NCBI RefSeq assembly: GCF_002860345.1
Contig: NZ_NMYC01000001.1
Span: 744,001 to 808,000 of the forward strand
Source: Bifidobacterium anseris
GTDB lineage: Bacteria; Actinomycetota; Actinomycetes; Actinomycetales; Bifidobacteriaceae
DNA length: 64,000 nucleotides
Direction of reading: 5' to 3'
In this document: positions 26,491-37,059 of the stretch, one piece after another
Layout: each line of letters opens with the position of its first letter
Numbering within the stretch: the stretch's first letter is position 1
The notes under the pieces: generated by a model
What the model was told of the DNA's origin: nothing
Databases searched by the model: none
What the model saw: the letters and a program-made list of their open reading frames with translations, nothing else
Translations under genes and position numbers: made by a program

Positions 26491-28101
26491 TCAGTCGTGC
26501 GCCTCCTGATACGGCTCGGCCGTGTCGTCGTCCGCCGTATCAGCATCCGCAGCCACGACATCTTCCGTGGGTTCGACTTCGTCCGCGGTTTCGGCCTCGG
26601 CGATCTCCTCCGTCGTCTGCACGGGATCCTCTGGTGATTCCTCGGTTTCTTCGACCTCTTCCGTGGATTCCGCCTTGGCAGATTCCTCGGCAGCCGCGTC
26701 CTGTGCATCGACCTTCGCCTTGAGCGTGTCGTCGAAGTCCTCGCCTTCACGCTCGGCGTCGCCCGTCAGTTCGGCGACGATCTGCGTGTGGCCCATCGTG
26801 TCCGCATCGTCCGCGTCGGCGACGACCTCATGCTGCTCGTCGGCGACGATATCGTCGGCCGCGTCGACGATCTGCTGCGCCGACGTCTGCTGCTCCGTCG
26901 TGGCCGTGTCCTCATCGACAATCGTCTCGTCGGCGACCTCACGCGGTGTATCGGCGTCGGGCATCGGCACGTCGGCGTCCTGCGCGGCGCGGCGTTCCTC
27001 GTCGCGCAGGACGGCAACCGTCTGCGCAGCCGCATCCTCATGACCGTGCTTCTTCGCGTCGACGACCGTTTCGATCAGTTCGACGTCGCCGCGTTCCTCA
27101 CGCGGACTCTGCGCGACGATGTCGATGTGCACGTCGTCGTAGGCGGGCTTCGTCTGGATCCACAGACGGCTCGGCTCGGGCGGTTCAATCTGCGAATGCT
27201 CGCCACAGCCGTGGTCGAGCGAGACGACGCGGCCGTCGTCGGGACTCCACCGGTTCGCGCAGACGCCGAACATCTCGGACAGGTCACCGCGCAGCGGAAT
27301 GAAGAAGCCACATGTCGAGCACACGTTGCCGTTCGCCGTCTTCGTCGACAACGACTTCGGTCCGTGCGGGCCGTCGTACCAACGCTGCGCCGTCTGCGCG
27401 CGTCCGATCGCCGACATCACCGAACGCCGCGACAGATCGAACTCCTCGATGACGTCATGCAGATCCTGCTGCGTCGTCGCCGAACCGTCCTCGCCGTGCG
27501 CGTCGTCGACATGTCGATGTTCGGTATCCTCGGCGTTGTCGATGCTTGCGACGTTCTCGACGCCCTCGGCGGCCTCGGTCACCGTTTCGACGCCCTCGAC
27601 GACCGCCGCGGCGTCGTCGAGCCGCGTCTCGGTGACCGTTTCCGCCGCCGATTCGGCAGCTGATTCGGCGTTCTCGGCCGTATCCTTCACCGCGTCCTCA
27701 TTGATTTCGCCATGCGTCGACTCGATTTCGGCGACCGTCTCCTCGGTGACGCCGGGCTCAAGCCGTTCGTCGTCGGACTCGGTGCCGATCGAATCGGTCA
27801 CCGACAGGTCCGACGGCTCGAGACGATCCTTCCACGGCACCCACGGCGGCGGCAGCAGTGCCTTGTCGGTCGGGATCAGCGACGCCTCGTCGACGGTCCA
27901 TCGGTCTGCCTCGACGTCGTGGAACAACGTGACCGACCACTGCCAGCCTTCGTAGCCGACCATCGTCGCCACGAAACGGAAATCGGTCGCGCCGTCCGAG
28001 GTCGTCTCGCTCGTCACGAAGTCGCCGACATGGGCGGCATCCTGCGCCGTGTCGATCGCGACGGCGCGCGCGAGCGCCTCCGGGTCAAATTCTTCTGCCA
28101 T
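26491..28101 (-). CDS. DUF3027 domain-containing protein
   Basis: 536 aa. The N-terminal DUF3027 part reads MAEEFDPEALARAVAIDTA..VGYEGWQWSVTLFHDVEADRWTVDEASLIP..LLPPPWVPWKDRL. The middle carries the conserved zinc-ribbon-like block VCSTCGFFIPLRGDLSEMFGVCAN plus GCGEHSQI. The C-terminal ~230 residues are Glu/Asp/Ala-rich low complexity. Cytoplasmic. The family is actinobacterial and uncharacterised, and is commonly found next to a cold-shock gene, as here (3-bp gap), so the two are co-transcribed. AGGA lies 7 nt before the ATG. Confidence 0.88.
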   Translation of the reverse strand: MAEEFDPEALARAVAIDTAQDAAHVGDFVTSETTSDGATDFRFVATMVGYEGWQWSVTLFHDVEADRWTVDEASLIPTDKALLPPPWVPWKDRLEPSDLSVTDSIGTESDDERLEPGVTEETVAEIESTHGEINEDAVKDTAENAESAAESAAETVTETRLDDAAAVVEGVETVTEAAEGVENVASIDNAEDTEHRHVDDAHGEDGSATTQQDLHDVIEEFDLSRRSVMSAIGRAQTAQRWYDGPHGPKSLSTKTANGNVCSTCGFFIPLRGDLSEMFGVCANRWSPDDGRVVSLDHGCGEHSQIEPPEPSRLWIQTKPAYDDVHIDIVAQSPREERGDVELIETVVDAKKHGHEDAAAQTVAVLRDEERRAAQDADVPMPDADTPREVADETIVDEDTATTEQQTSAQQIVDAADDIVADEQHEVVADADDADTMGHTQIVAELTGDAEREGEDFDDTLKAKVDAQDAAAEESAKAESTEEVEETEESPEDPVQTTEEIAEAETADEVEPTEDVVAADADTADDDTAEPYQEAHD

Positions 28102-28104
28102 CGT

Positions 28105-28494
28105 TCATTCCTGTACGTCGAAGTTGTCCGCAACGGCGCGCAGCAGCTGCGCAAGCTTGCGGCTGTCCGTCTGCGACGGGTAGCGGTGGCGGCGCAGCTG
28201 GTTGCCGGCGTTGTCGAGGAGCTTGATGAGGTCCTCGACGATCGCGGCCATGTCGTCCGGCTTCGGGCGCGTCGCCTTGACGAGCGACGGCGCCGCCTTG
28301 ACGGGCGTCACGTTCATCGCGACCGGTCCGCGGCTGGCGTCGACGACCGAGTATTCGACACGGGCGCCTTTGCGCAGCTCGCTCACCCCAGCAGGGAGCG
28401 AAGTCTGGGGAAGGAACACGTCCGAACCATCATCGCCGGTGATGAATCCAAATCCCTTCTTCGCATCGAACCAACGTACACGTCCGCTAGGCAT
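28105..28494 (-). CDS. Cold-shock domain protein with C-terminal extension
   Basis: 129 aa. The cold-shock domain occupies residues 1-62 (MPSGRVRWFDAKKGFGFITGDDGSDVFL) with RNP1 KGFGFI and RNP2-like VFLPQ. An extra ~65-residue helical tail (DDMAAIVEDLIKLLDNAGNQ) is typical of the actinobacterial form paired with DUF3027. It probably binds single-stranded RNA/DNA. I choose ATG 28494 (GAGAGG 5 nt upstream) over the GTG two codons earlier. Confidence 0.9.
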   Translation of the reverse strand: MPSGRVRWFDAKKGFGFITGDDGSDVFLPQTSLPAGVSELRKGARVEYSVVDASRGPVAMNVTPVKAAPSLVKATRPKPDDMAAIVEDLIKLLDNAGNQLRRHRYPSQTDSRKLAQLLRAVADNFDVQE

Positions 28495-28643
28495 GTCCAC
28501 CTCTCACTTACCAGATTGTCCTGTTGCCGCCATCCGTTGGGCGGCCCCGCGTTCTTACCAAAACTTCATTCTACCGCACCGCCTGCGCATCCGTCGAGCG
28601 CTTGCGCTCGGCATAGCCGCACATTGACTCCGCGCCCGTCCGC

Positions 28644-30623
28644 TCAGCCCTGACGGCGCCGTCCTCTGCTCTGCCGATCCGTCCGCTCCGCACCGGCGTC
28701 CGCAGGCTGCAGCGATGCAGCGGCGCCGGAGGACTCGCCGTGCCCGCGACGCGCGGTGTCTTTACGTGCGGCGTCCTTGCGTGTTGATTCCTTGCGCGCA
28801 GTGTCCTTACGCGCAGTGTCCTTACGCGCAGTGTTCTTACGCGCAGATTCCTTACGCGCAGATTCCTTGCGCGCGGCGTCCTTATGCGCCGTGTCCGCGG
28901 CGGCCGCATCCTCCAACGTCGTGTCGTCGCCGTGCGTGAGCGGCAGGACGAGCGTCAGCGTCAGGCCGCCGCCGTCGCTTTCGCCTGCACAGATGAAGCC
29001 CTGATGCGCGTTGATGACCGACTGCGCGATCGCCATGCCGAGTCCGGTGCCGCCTTTGAGGCGCGCACGCGACGGGTCGGCGGTGTAGAACCGTTCGAAG
29101 ATTCTCGGACGTGCCTCGGCGGGCACACCCGGGCCGTGGTCGGCGAAGCGCGCGACGGCGACCATCATGCCGCGGTTCGTCGTCGCATATTCGGCGGCCG
29201 CGCGCAACACCCGCACCATCGATTCGTCATCGGGCGGCAGCTGCGTCAGTTCTTCCGCGTCCATCGACACGCCGATGACGCCGAGCGAGAGTTCGACCGG
29301 CGAATCCTGCGGCGTGTAGCGGTGGATGTTGCCGACGATGTTCGTGACGACCTGCTGCAGCCGTGCGCCGTCGGCGATGATCGTGACCTTCGGCAGCGGC
29401 CCGTCGGTCATCGCCAGCCGCGGATGCGCGGGATCGTTGAGATTGAGGCCGACGACGCCGGTGCGGATCCGGCGTTCCGGGTCGAGCGCGTGCAGGTCGC
29501 TCGCCGAATCCGCGAGCACGACACCGAGGTCGACGCGCTGCGTGATCGAGATGCCGCGGCCTTCGTCAAGCCTGGCAAGCGACAGCAGATCCTCGACGAG
29601 CACCGTCATGCGCGCGCTCGACGCCTCGATATGGTCGATCGAATCGTCGGCGCGTGCGAGCGCGTCCGCCGGGTCGCCGGCGCCGCGCTGCATCTTGTAC
29701 AGCTCCGCGTAGCCGTGGATCGCGGCAAGCGGCGTGCGCAGCTCGTGGCTCGCGTCGGAGACGAATCGTTTCATCTTGTCGGTCGTCGCCTGCTGCTGGC
29801 GGAAGCTGCGTTCGATCTGCGCGAGCATGAGGTTGAGCGAACGCGCCAGCGAGCCGATCTCAGTGCCCTCCGGCGCCGAGGGGATGCGCTGCGAGAGGTC
29901 GCCGTTGGCGATCTTCGCGGCCGTCTTCTCGATGCGTTTGAGCGGTTCGAGCGTGCGTTGCACGAGCAGCGCACTGACGACACCGCCGAGCATGACGACG
30001 GCGATGCTCACCATGACGCAGAACTTCGTCAGATTGTCGATCATGTCGATCTGGTTGCCGAGCGACAGACCGATGTAGATGATGCCGCGGTCATGCTGGA
30101 TGCCGTTCGCGTCCTCGCTGATCCAGCGCAGCGCGACGACGCGCCACGGATATTCGGCCATCGTCATCGTCGAATGGTCGGGCGTGCGCGTCGCGTTCGA
30201 CGTGTCGACGATCGCCGGCGTCGTATAGGGCTTGGCGAGTTCGTGGCCGGCGAGGTCGCCGTTCTCGGGCAACCGCGGGCGCGAGACGACGCCGTCCTTG
30301 TACACTGGCTGCAGCAGCACCGTCGACGTGTGCGAGGTCGCGTCGTAGGCCTGCACGTAGTAGCTGATCATCGGGTTCGACGCGTTCGCCTTGTCGTTGA
30401 GCAGCACCGTGTTCTTGAAGACGAGCTCCGCCTGCTGCAGCAGCTGGCTGTCGGTGCGCTGCATCATGTAGTTGCTCACGAGCTGCGTGATCGCCAGCGA
30501 GATGCACACAGTGCCCACCGACAGCAGCACGATGATCGACGCGACGAGCTTCGCACTCAACGAGACATGCGCCAATGGGCCGTCCTCGCCGCGCGAGGAC
30601 GTGCCCGTGCCGGTCTTGCCCAT
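28644..30623 (-). CDS. Two-component sensor histidine kinase with basic repeat tail
   Basis: 659 aa. TM1 ~25-47, extracellular sensor ~48-198, TM2 ~200-222, HAMP ~222-275, HisKA with phospho-acceptor His293 (SDASHELRTP), then HATPase (VVTNIVGNIHRYTP N-box; DHGPGVP; GGTGLGMAI). After the ATPase domain comes a ~85-residue tail of RKESA/RKDTA pentads, highly basic like histone H1 tails. The SD GGGGAGG is 8 nt before ATG. It lies 37 bp downstream of its cognate regulator. The signal sensed is unknown. Confidence 0.92.
   Translation of the reverse strand: MGKTGTGTSSRGEDGPLAHVSLSAKLVASIIVLLSVGTVCISLAITQLVSNYMMQRTDSQLLQQAELVFKNTVLLNDKANASNPMISYYVQAYDATSHTSTVLLQPVYKDGVVSRPRLPENGDLAGHELAKPYTTPAIVDTSNATRTPDHSTMTMAEYPWRVVALRWISEDANGIQHDRGIIYIGLSLGNQIDMIDNLTKFCVMVSIAVVMLGGVVSALLVQRTLEPLKRIEKTAAKIANGDLSQRIPSAPEGTEIGSLARSLNLMLAQIERSFRQQQATTDKMKRFVSDASHELRTPLAAIHGYAELYKMQRGAGDPADALARADDSIDHIEASSARMTVLVEDLLSLARLDEGRGISITQRVDLGVVLADSASDLHALDPERRIRTGVVGLNLNDPAHPRLAMTDGPLPKVTIIADGARLQQVVTNIVGNIHRYTPQDSPVELSLGVIGVSMDAEELTQLPPDDESMVRVLRAAAEYATTNRGMMVAVARFADHGPGVPAEARPRIFERFYTADPSRARLKGGTGLGMAIAQSVINAHQGFICAGESDGGGLTLTLVLPLTHGDDTTLEDAAAADTAHKDAARKESARKESARKNTARKDTARKDTARKESTRKDAARKDTARRGHGESSGAAASLQPADAGAERTDRQSRGRRRQG
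28756..28890 (-). repeat. Nine in-frame 15-bp repeats in the kinase tail
   Basis: Plus-strand units such as GTGTCCTTACGCGCA repeat every 15 bp from 28756 to 28890, several identical or one base apart. Each encodes one pentapeptide (RKDTA/RKESA). The near-identity at DNA level suggests recent expansion and slippage. Confidence 0.9.
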
Positions 30624-30660
30624 CGTCTGTGCCTCCCCTGATTGCCTGCCGTCGCCGCGC

Positions 30661-31407
30661 TCAGCTGCGTGGAACCCTGATCATGTAGCCGATGCCGCGC
30701 TTGGTCTCGATGAGCGGCTGCACCTTGTGCTTCGTGCCGTCCTCGTCGGTCACCTCGAGGTCGTCGACCTTCTTGCGCAGATAGGAGATGTACGATTCGA
30801 CGATCGCCGCGTCGCCGCCCCAGTCGTACTGCCAGACATGGTCGAGGATCTGCGCCTTCGACAGCACACGTCCCTCGTTGTCCATCAGGTAGCGCAGCAG
30901 CTTGTATTCGGTCGGGCTCAGCTCGATCTGCTGGCCGGCGCGCGTCACGTCGTGCGAATCCTCGTTGATCTCGAGGTCGCCGACGCGGATGATCGGGTCG
31001 TCCTCGACGTGTTCGCGCGTGCGGCGCAGGATCGCGCGAATGCGCGCGACGACCTCCTCGAGGCTGAACGGCTTGGTCACATAGTCGTCGCCGCCGACGG
31101 TCAGTCCCATGACCTTGTCCTGCGTGTCGTCGCGCGCGGTCAGGAAGAGGACCGGCGCGTCGATGCCTTCCTGGCGGATGCGGCGCGTGACGGTGAAGCC
31201 GTCGATGTCCGGCAGCATAACATCGAGGATGACCAGATCCGGCTTCGTGCGTTCGATGACCTCGATCGCCTCGGATCCCGAGGCAGCGGTCTCAACCTCG
31301 TAGCCGGCGAAGTGCAGCGAGGCGACGAGGAGTTCGCGGATGGACGGTTCGTCGTCGACGACGACGATCTTTGCTTCAGTACCTTTGCTCGCGTTCATAC
31401 CGTTCAT
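30661..31407 (-). CDS. OmpR/PhoP-family response regulator
   Basis: 248 aa. The receiver domain has acidic pocket VVDDE, phospho-acceptor Asp62 (LVILDVMLPDIDG), and conserved T (LFLTARDD) and K (VTKPFSLEE). The C-terminal winged helix is ELSPTEYKLLRYL..KAQILDHVWQYD..VESYISYLRKKVD..TKRGIGYMI. The start is taken at 31407 (GAGG 5 nt upstream); the ATG three codons later is possible. It precedes the kinase gene and follows the TPM gene by 79 bp on the same strand. Confidence 0.93.
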   Translation of the reverse strand: MNGMNASKGTEAKIVVVDDEPSIRELLVASLHFAGYEVETAASGSEAIEVIERTKPDLVILDVMLPDIDGFTVTRRIRQEGIDAPVLFLTARDDTQDKVMGLTVGGDDYVTKPFSLEEVVARIRAILRRTREHVEDDPIIRVGDLEINEDSHDVTRAGQQIELSPTEYKLLRYLMDNEGRVLSKAQILDHVWQYDWGGDAAIVESYISYLRKKVDDLEVTDEDGTKHKVQPLIETKRGIGYMIRVPRS

Positions 31408-31486
31408 GATGACCTCGCCGACTGAAGGTTTCCTGAATGTCCGCTGTGAGTTCCGTTTCGTCGCATCCGTGCGCGCCGGCGACGAC

Positions 31487-32476
31487 TCAGCCCTTGTATT
31501 TCGCATGCGGGTCGTCCACCTGGGCGGCGGCTGCGGCGGCGGATGTGTCGTTGGTAGGGGCGTCGTCGGCGGACGCGGCGGGCGATGCGGCAGCGCCGGC
31601 GGCGGCGTCGGTGTTCTTGGCGGCCGTATCGTCGGCGGTCTTGGCGGCGTCCGCATCGTCGTCGTGCACCGCTTCCTCCTCGCCGGAGACGTCCTTGGCG
31701 TCGTCGACCTCGCGTCGGCGGCGCACGACGATGACGACGCCGACGACGACGGCTGCGAGCGCGACGACACCGATGAGGACGGCGATGCCGACCATCGTCA
31801 CCGAACTCGACGTCGACGTGTCCTTCTCTTTGATGATGACGTCCATCATGTCGATCGCCGAACGCGCCCAGTCGGGGCTTTCGCCGGCCTTGACGCCGGT
31901 GAGCGGCGCCGAGGCGGCCTCGGAGAGCGCGTCGACGCTCTTCTGGCTGCTGAGCCATTCGTCCGAGCCGGGCGAGACGACGACGGCGAGGTTGCCGTCG
32001 TTCGTCGCGACGGCGAGCAGCACGGTGTTCGGCGCCGGATCGAGCGAGCGCAGCGTCTGGCGCGCCCAGTCGTCGGGCGAATCGGTCGAGTTGAACGAGT
32101 CGACGTAGATGAGGCGCACCTGCACACCGGTGCGTTCGCGTGTGCGCGTGATCGCGTCGGAGACCTTCGCGATGTCATTGCCGAGCAGGTTCTGCGTGTC
32201 GAGGATGTAGCTGCTGTTGGGATCGACAGTCGTCTCATCGGTCGGCGATGTCGACGGCGACATCAACTGTGACGTCGTCGGCGACGGCGTCGCCTCGTCG
32301 GCGGACGCGGTCGGCGCCATGAGCGACGCCCCGGCTGTGACGGCGAGGACGAAGGCGAGCACGACGGCCGCGCAGCGGCGTGCGAGCTGCGCCGTCACGC
32401 CGCGGGAGAAATGTGGACGACGGTACCGTCCGTACACATGGGTCGTTGCGCCTTGGTTCTCGATTCGCATTGTCAT
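31487..32476 (-). CDS. TPM-domain membrane protein
   Basis: 329 aa from ATG 32476. Signal peptide (TM ~34-58, ending APTASADE), extracytoplasmic TPM domain (~90-215: YILDTQNLLGNDIAKVSDAI, VRLIYVDS, NTVLLAVATNDGNLAVVVSP), a TM helix (~240-262) followed by RRRRE, and an Ala/Asp-rich cytoplasmic tail. TPM proteins act in envelope or metal-related processes but no activity can be assigned. TACTGT lies 7 nt before the chosen ATG (leaderless pattern). Possibly co-transcribed with the downstream two-component system. Confidence 0.8.
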   Translation of the reverse strand: MTMRIENQGATTHVYGRYRRPHFSRGVTAQLARRCAAVVLAFVLAVTAGASLMAPTASADEATPSPTTSQLMSPSTSPTDETTVDPNSSYILDTQNLLGNDIAKVSDAITRTRERTGVQVRLIYVDSFNSTDSPDDWARQTLRSLDPAPNTVLLAVATNDGNLAVVVSPGSDEWLSSQKSVDALSEAASAPLTGVKAGESPDWARSAIDMMDVIIKEKDTSTSSSVTMVGIAVLIGVVALAAVVVGVVIVVRRRREVDDAKDVSGEEEAVHDDDADAAKTADDTAAKNTDAAAGAAASPAASADDAPTNDTSAAAAAAQVDDPHAKYKG

Positions 32477-32569
32477 ACAGTCCACAGTACCGGTCGGCGG
32501 TCACATGCCCTCCGGCGTTCCGTCTCGGCGGAACAGGTCATCAAGACAACGGAAGAAAGGAACAGGCAG

Positions 32570-32863
32570 ATGCCCCAGTATCAGGTGGATTCGGAACGCA
32601 TCCAGGCGTCGGGCGCCGCCGTGTGCTCGTCGGTCGCCCAGATCAGGCAGGCGGTCGGCGGCATGTACGCGAACCTCAACGCGCTGCAGGACTGCTGGCA
32701 TGGTGCCGCGGCGACGCAGTTCACGGCGCTCGCCGCGCAATGGCGCGCCGCGCAGCAGCAGATGGAACGCTCGCTCGAGGCGATCCAGCAGGCGCTCACG
32801 CAGGCGTCGACGGTGTACGCGGACGCCGAGCATGCGGCGGCGCGGCTCTTCTCCGCCGGCTGA
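32570..32863 (+). CDS. WXG100-family (ESAT-6-like) protein
   Basis: 97 aa, the classic WXG100 size. Two predicted helices flank W43-H-G45, and the C-terminus carries Tyr83-x-x-x-Glu87 (YADAE), the YxxxD/E type VII secretion signal. No Cys-rich or TM parts. AAAGGA lies 8 nt before ATG 32570. The gene stands alone, divergent from the TPM gene, with no EccC-type ATPase nearby in this window. It is either a secreted T7SS substrate or a chaperone partner; assignment to the family is strong, function is inferred. Confidence 0.88.
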   Translation: MPQYQVDSERIQASGAAVCSSVAQIRQAVGGMYANLNALQDCWHGAAATQFTALAAQWRAAQQQMERSLEAIQQALTQASTVYADAEHAAARLFSAG

Positions 32864-32926
32864 CACGGCGCGGGCAGCCGCGTCCCGGATCGGCCGGACC
32901 ACGCACGTCCGGACGACGTCCGCATG

Positions 32927-32968
32927 AGAGAGGTCCCGGCTTCCCCCTCGGGAAACCGGGACCTCTCT
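32927..32968. terminator. Bidirectional terminator
   Basis: AGAGAGGTCCCGG pairs with CCGGGACCTCTCT, between the WXG100 gene and groEL ends. Confidence 0.8.
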
Positions 32969-33044
32969 TCATCAGACAGCCGTCAGACGGCGGCATCCGT
33001 CGCCGTCAGTGGCATGCCATGCGGTGGTGTGTCATAGGCATCGA

Positions 33045-34685
<1,641 letters not shown>

Positions 34686-34738
34686 TCATTACGACATCAC
34701 CCGGAACATCGGAGCGGCCGCCGACCGTCAGCTTTCAG

Positions 34739-34765
34739 CGATCACTCCCATCGCCCGAGTGCTAC
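34739..34765 (-). promoter_or_regulatory. Second, degenerate CIRCE element upstream of groEL
   Basis: Minus strand GTAGCACTC-N9-GAGTGATCG, diverged mainly in the outer bases. It begins 8 bp downstream (towards groEL) of the consensus element, giving two regularly arranged HrcA sites. Confidence 0.7.
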
Positions 34766-34773
34766 ATGGCAGA

Positions 34774-34800
34774 TTAGCACTCTCACCGCTTGAGTGCCAA
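34774..34800 (-). promoter_or_regulatory. CIRCE element (HrcA operator) overlapping the groEL promoter
   Basis: TTGGCACTC-N9-GAGTGCTAA on the minus strand, one base off the consensus TTAGCACTC-N9-GAGTGCTAA. The same bases contain a -35 TTGGCA (34800-34795) and, 18 bp on, TAATCT (34776-34771), so HrcA binding would block polymerase. Confidence 0.93.
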
Positions 34801-34895
34801 CCCGACATGCTGCACATTGCGCTGTGGGCAAGAATAGCCCTGCTCCCATCCGACCACGCACGGCCGTCGCGTGCGGCGGACGTCGGCGGATACGA

Positions 34896-34948
34896 CAAGG
34901 CCGGACCCTTCCCGCTGGTAGTCGCATGCGGGTCGCGGTCCGGCCTTG
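34896..34948 (-). terminator. Terminator after the small cold-shock gene
   Basis: CAAGGCCGGACC pairs with GGTCCGGCCTTG, with a 29-nt loop, just beyond the cold-shock stop on the minus strand. Confidence 0.6.
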
Positions 34949-34969
34949 GACGAGGCTTGCGGCGAGACG

Positions 34970-35179
34970 CTACCGCTGAATCACCGATACCTTCGTCGCA
35001 CGAAGCCCCTTCGGTGTGTCCTCCAGTTCGAACTCGACGGCGTCGCCTTCGCGCAGCGTGCGGAAGCCATCCGACTGAATCGCCGAATAGTGGACGAAGA
35101 CGTCGTCGCCTCCCTCCGCCGTCGTGATGAAACCATATCCCTTGCCCGCACTGAAGAACTTGACGGTTCCCTGTGTCAT
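34970..35179 (-). CDS. Cold-shock protein (CspA family)
   Basis: 69 aa, a single cold-shock domain. RNP1 KGYGFIT and RNP2 VFVHYSAI are present; it ends ATKVSVIQR. Binds single-stranded nucleic acid and prevents RNA structure. Start MTQGTVKFF is preceded only by a weak GGGA; an in-frame ATG lies 10 codons upstream. A TACACT -10 candidate at 35290-35285 would give a ~100-nt leader, as in other cold-shock mRNAs. Confidence 0.95.
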   Translation of the reverse strand: MTQGTVKFFSAGKGYGFITTAEGGDDVFVHYSAIQSDGFRTLREGDAVEFELEDTPKGLRATKVSVIQR

Positions 35180-35356
35180 TTTCCCTAATTCTTTCTTTAG
35201 CCAAACCATAAATGACCACGACCGGCAGGACCCGTGACCTAAAACGTCCCCAATCATCGGGAGCCAGACCGCGATCGCGATTCCAGTGTAGCCACCCATA
35301 TGCCCCACGACGCGACCCGCGCGCCGCATATGGACGCCCGGAGAGCCCCCGCAACG

Positions 35357-35399
35357 AAAGAAAAGCGGGTCCGCGCGCCTTTGAGACACGCGAACCCGC
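35357..35399 (-). terminator. Rho-independent terminator of the LytR-C gene
   Basis: Minus strand: GCGGGTTCGCG...CGCGGACCCGC (one mismatch) followed by TTTTCTTTC, about 25 nt beyond the stop. Confidence 0.85.
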
Positions 35400-35422
35400 G
35401 AAGCGATGGGGCCACAGGATGC

Positions 35423-36088
35423 TCACTGCATGAGCACGATGACGATCGGCGCGCCGATGCCGGGCGCCTGCTCGATGGTGGCGATGCCGAGCGTGGAGGC
35501 GACTGCCTGCGCCGTGGCCAGATCGGCGTCGTTCTGGTACCACACGACCGTCTGCCCCGGCAACGCCATATCGCCCGGATTCATCGGCGTGGCGTTCGGG
35601 TATCCGTCGGCGACGAGCTTCTGCGCCTCGGTGGACGCGTAGCCCTCCCGCGTCGTTCCGTTGACGACGCTAATCGCCGCCGCCTTGTTGACCTGCTGCG
35701 ACTCCTCGGGCGTCGGCGCCTCGGAGGATTCGGACGGCGACGCCGACTCGGAGGGCGACGTCGATCCGGCGGGCGATGCCGACTCGCTTGCCGACGCCGA
35801 TTCGCTCGACGACTCGGACGGCGCGGCGGCCGTCGTCGTCTGCGCGACCTGCGCGCTTGAGATCGACGACGACGAGACGCGTCCGCGCAGCAGGTTCGCC
35901 GCCTCGCCGGAGAAGATGCTCCAGAACAGCACGCCGGCGGCGACCGCGGCGATGATGACGATGACGAACGGCGTGAGCCTGACACCCAGGGAGCGTGCGC
36001 CCCGGTGCACGCCGACCGGTCCCTGCGGCGGGTCATCGTAGGCGTCCTTCGGGTAGGAGTCGTAACCTTCGCTGTCCTTGCGAGCCAT
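35423..36088 (-). CDS. LytR C-terminal-domain membrane protein
   Basis: 221 aa. Cytoplasmic N-terminus (~1-38), TM helix ~39-60 ([16 protein letters not shown]), a Ser/Glu/Pro linker ([20 protein letters not shown]..), then a LytR_C domain (~135-221: [36 protein letters not shown]). LytR_C domains accompany cell-wall polymer transferases but this protein lacks the LCP catalytic domain. AAGGA is 5 nt before ATG 36088. Divergent from ung. Confidence 0.82.
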   Translation of the reverse strand: MARKDSEGYDSYPKDAYDDPPQGPVGVHRGARSLGVRLTPFVIVIIAAVAAGVLFWSIFSGEAANLLRGRVSSSSISSAQVAQTTTAAAPSESSSESASASESASPAGSTSPSESASPSESSEAPTPEESQQVNKAAAISVVNGTTREGYASTEAQKLVADGYPNATPMNPGDMALPGQTVVWYQNDADLATAQAVASTLGIATIEQAPGIGAPIVIVLMQ

Positions 36089-36166
36089 AATGGTCCTTCC
36101 GTGTCTTACGAGCGTGTGCGCGGCCGGCGCGGCCGTCAAGGCGCGCGCACGACGTTCCCGCAACTC

Positions 36167-36196
36167 ACTATAACGAAGGCACTGGGCACGCCGCAA
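36167..36196 (-). promoter_or_regulatory. Promoter of the LytR-C gene
   Basis: Minus strand: TTGCGG (36196-36191), 18-bp spacer, TATAGT (36172-36167). Start codon is about 80 nt downstream. Confidence 0.6.
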
Positions 36197-36219
36197 CGCC
36201 GCCGGCCCGCGCCGCGCGG

Positions 36220-36225
36220 TAGCCT
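36220..36225 (+). promoter_or_regulatory. -10-like hexamer of ung (TAGCCT)
   Basis: TAGCCT, 7 nt, ATG at 36233. Weak hexamer but same geometry as other leaderless candidates; no SD. Confidence 0.4.
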
Positions 36226-36232
36226 TGGAACC

Positions 36233-36934
36233 ATGAGCAGACCATGCAGACCACTGAACGAATCGATCGACCCGCAATGGGCGCTCGCCCTCGCCCCCGT
36301 CGAAGAGCAGATCCACCACATGGGCGACTTCCTGCACGAGCAGGCCGCCGAAGGCAAGCAGATCCTGCCGGCCGCGCACAACATCCTGCGCGCGTTCCGC
36401 GAACCGTCCTTCGACGCGGTCAAGGTGCTCATCGTCGGGCAGGACCCGTATCCGACGCCTGGATACCCGGTCGGCCTGAGCTTCTCGGTGGCGCCCGACG
36501 TGCGTCCGCTGCCCAAGAGCCTGATCAACATATATAAGGAACTGCAGGACGACCTGCATGTGCCGCCGCCGCGCAACGGCGACCTGAGCCCGTGGACGCG
36601 ACGGGGCGTCATGCTGCTCAACAGGAGCCTGACCGTCGAGGCGCACCATCCGAACAGCCATCAGGACAAGGGCTGGCGGCCGGTCACCGACGCGGCCGTC
36701 AGGGCGCTCAACGGCCGCGTCGATGATCAGGGCCGGCCACTGCCCCTCGTCGCGATCCTGTGGGGCCGCAACGCGCAGACGCTCGCGCCGCTGCTGACGA
36801 ACGCCTTCATCATCGCCTCGGCGCATCCGAGCCCGCTGTCCGCCTCGCGCGGCTTCTTCGGCTCACGCCCGTTCTCGCGCGCCAACGCGGCGCTCGAGGC
36901 AATGGGCGCCTCCCCCGTCGACTGGTCGCTGTAA
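36233..36934 (+). CDS. ung: Uracil-DNA glycosylase
   Basis: 233 aa, family 1. Removes uracil from DNA to start base-excision repair. Catalytic water-activating motif GQDPYPT (Asp71), uracil-binding [10 protein letters not shown], and DNA-intercalation motif HPSPLSA (His198). Length is normal. The ATG is chosen by alignment of the N-terminal region and by TAGCCT 7 nt upstream. Confidence 0.97.
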   Translation: MSRPCRPLNESIDPQWALALAPVEEQIHHMGDFLHEQAAEGKQILPAAHNILRAFREPSFDAVKVLIVGQDPYPTPGYPVGLSFSVAPDVRPLPKSLINIYKELQDDLHVPPPRNGDLSPWTRRGVMLLNRSLTVEAHHPNSHQDKGWRPVTDAAVRALNGRVDDQGRPLPLVAILWGRNAQTLAPLLTNAFIIASAHPSPLSASRGFFGSRPFSRANAALEAMGASPVDWSL

Positions 36935-37059
36935 ACGGGGCGGGGCATCAGACCGGGCCTTGAGCGAACCGCCCCGGTTACGCCGAGCGCAGCCCGCGCT
37001 CAAGCATGACAAGTACAATGTGCTCTCGAATCTATCCGTACTACAGAAGAGTGCATGCC

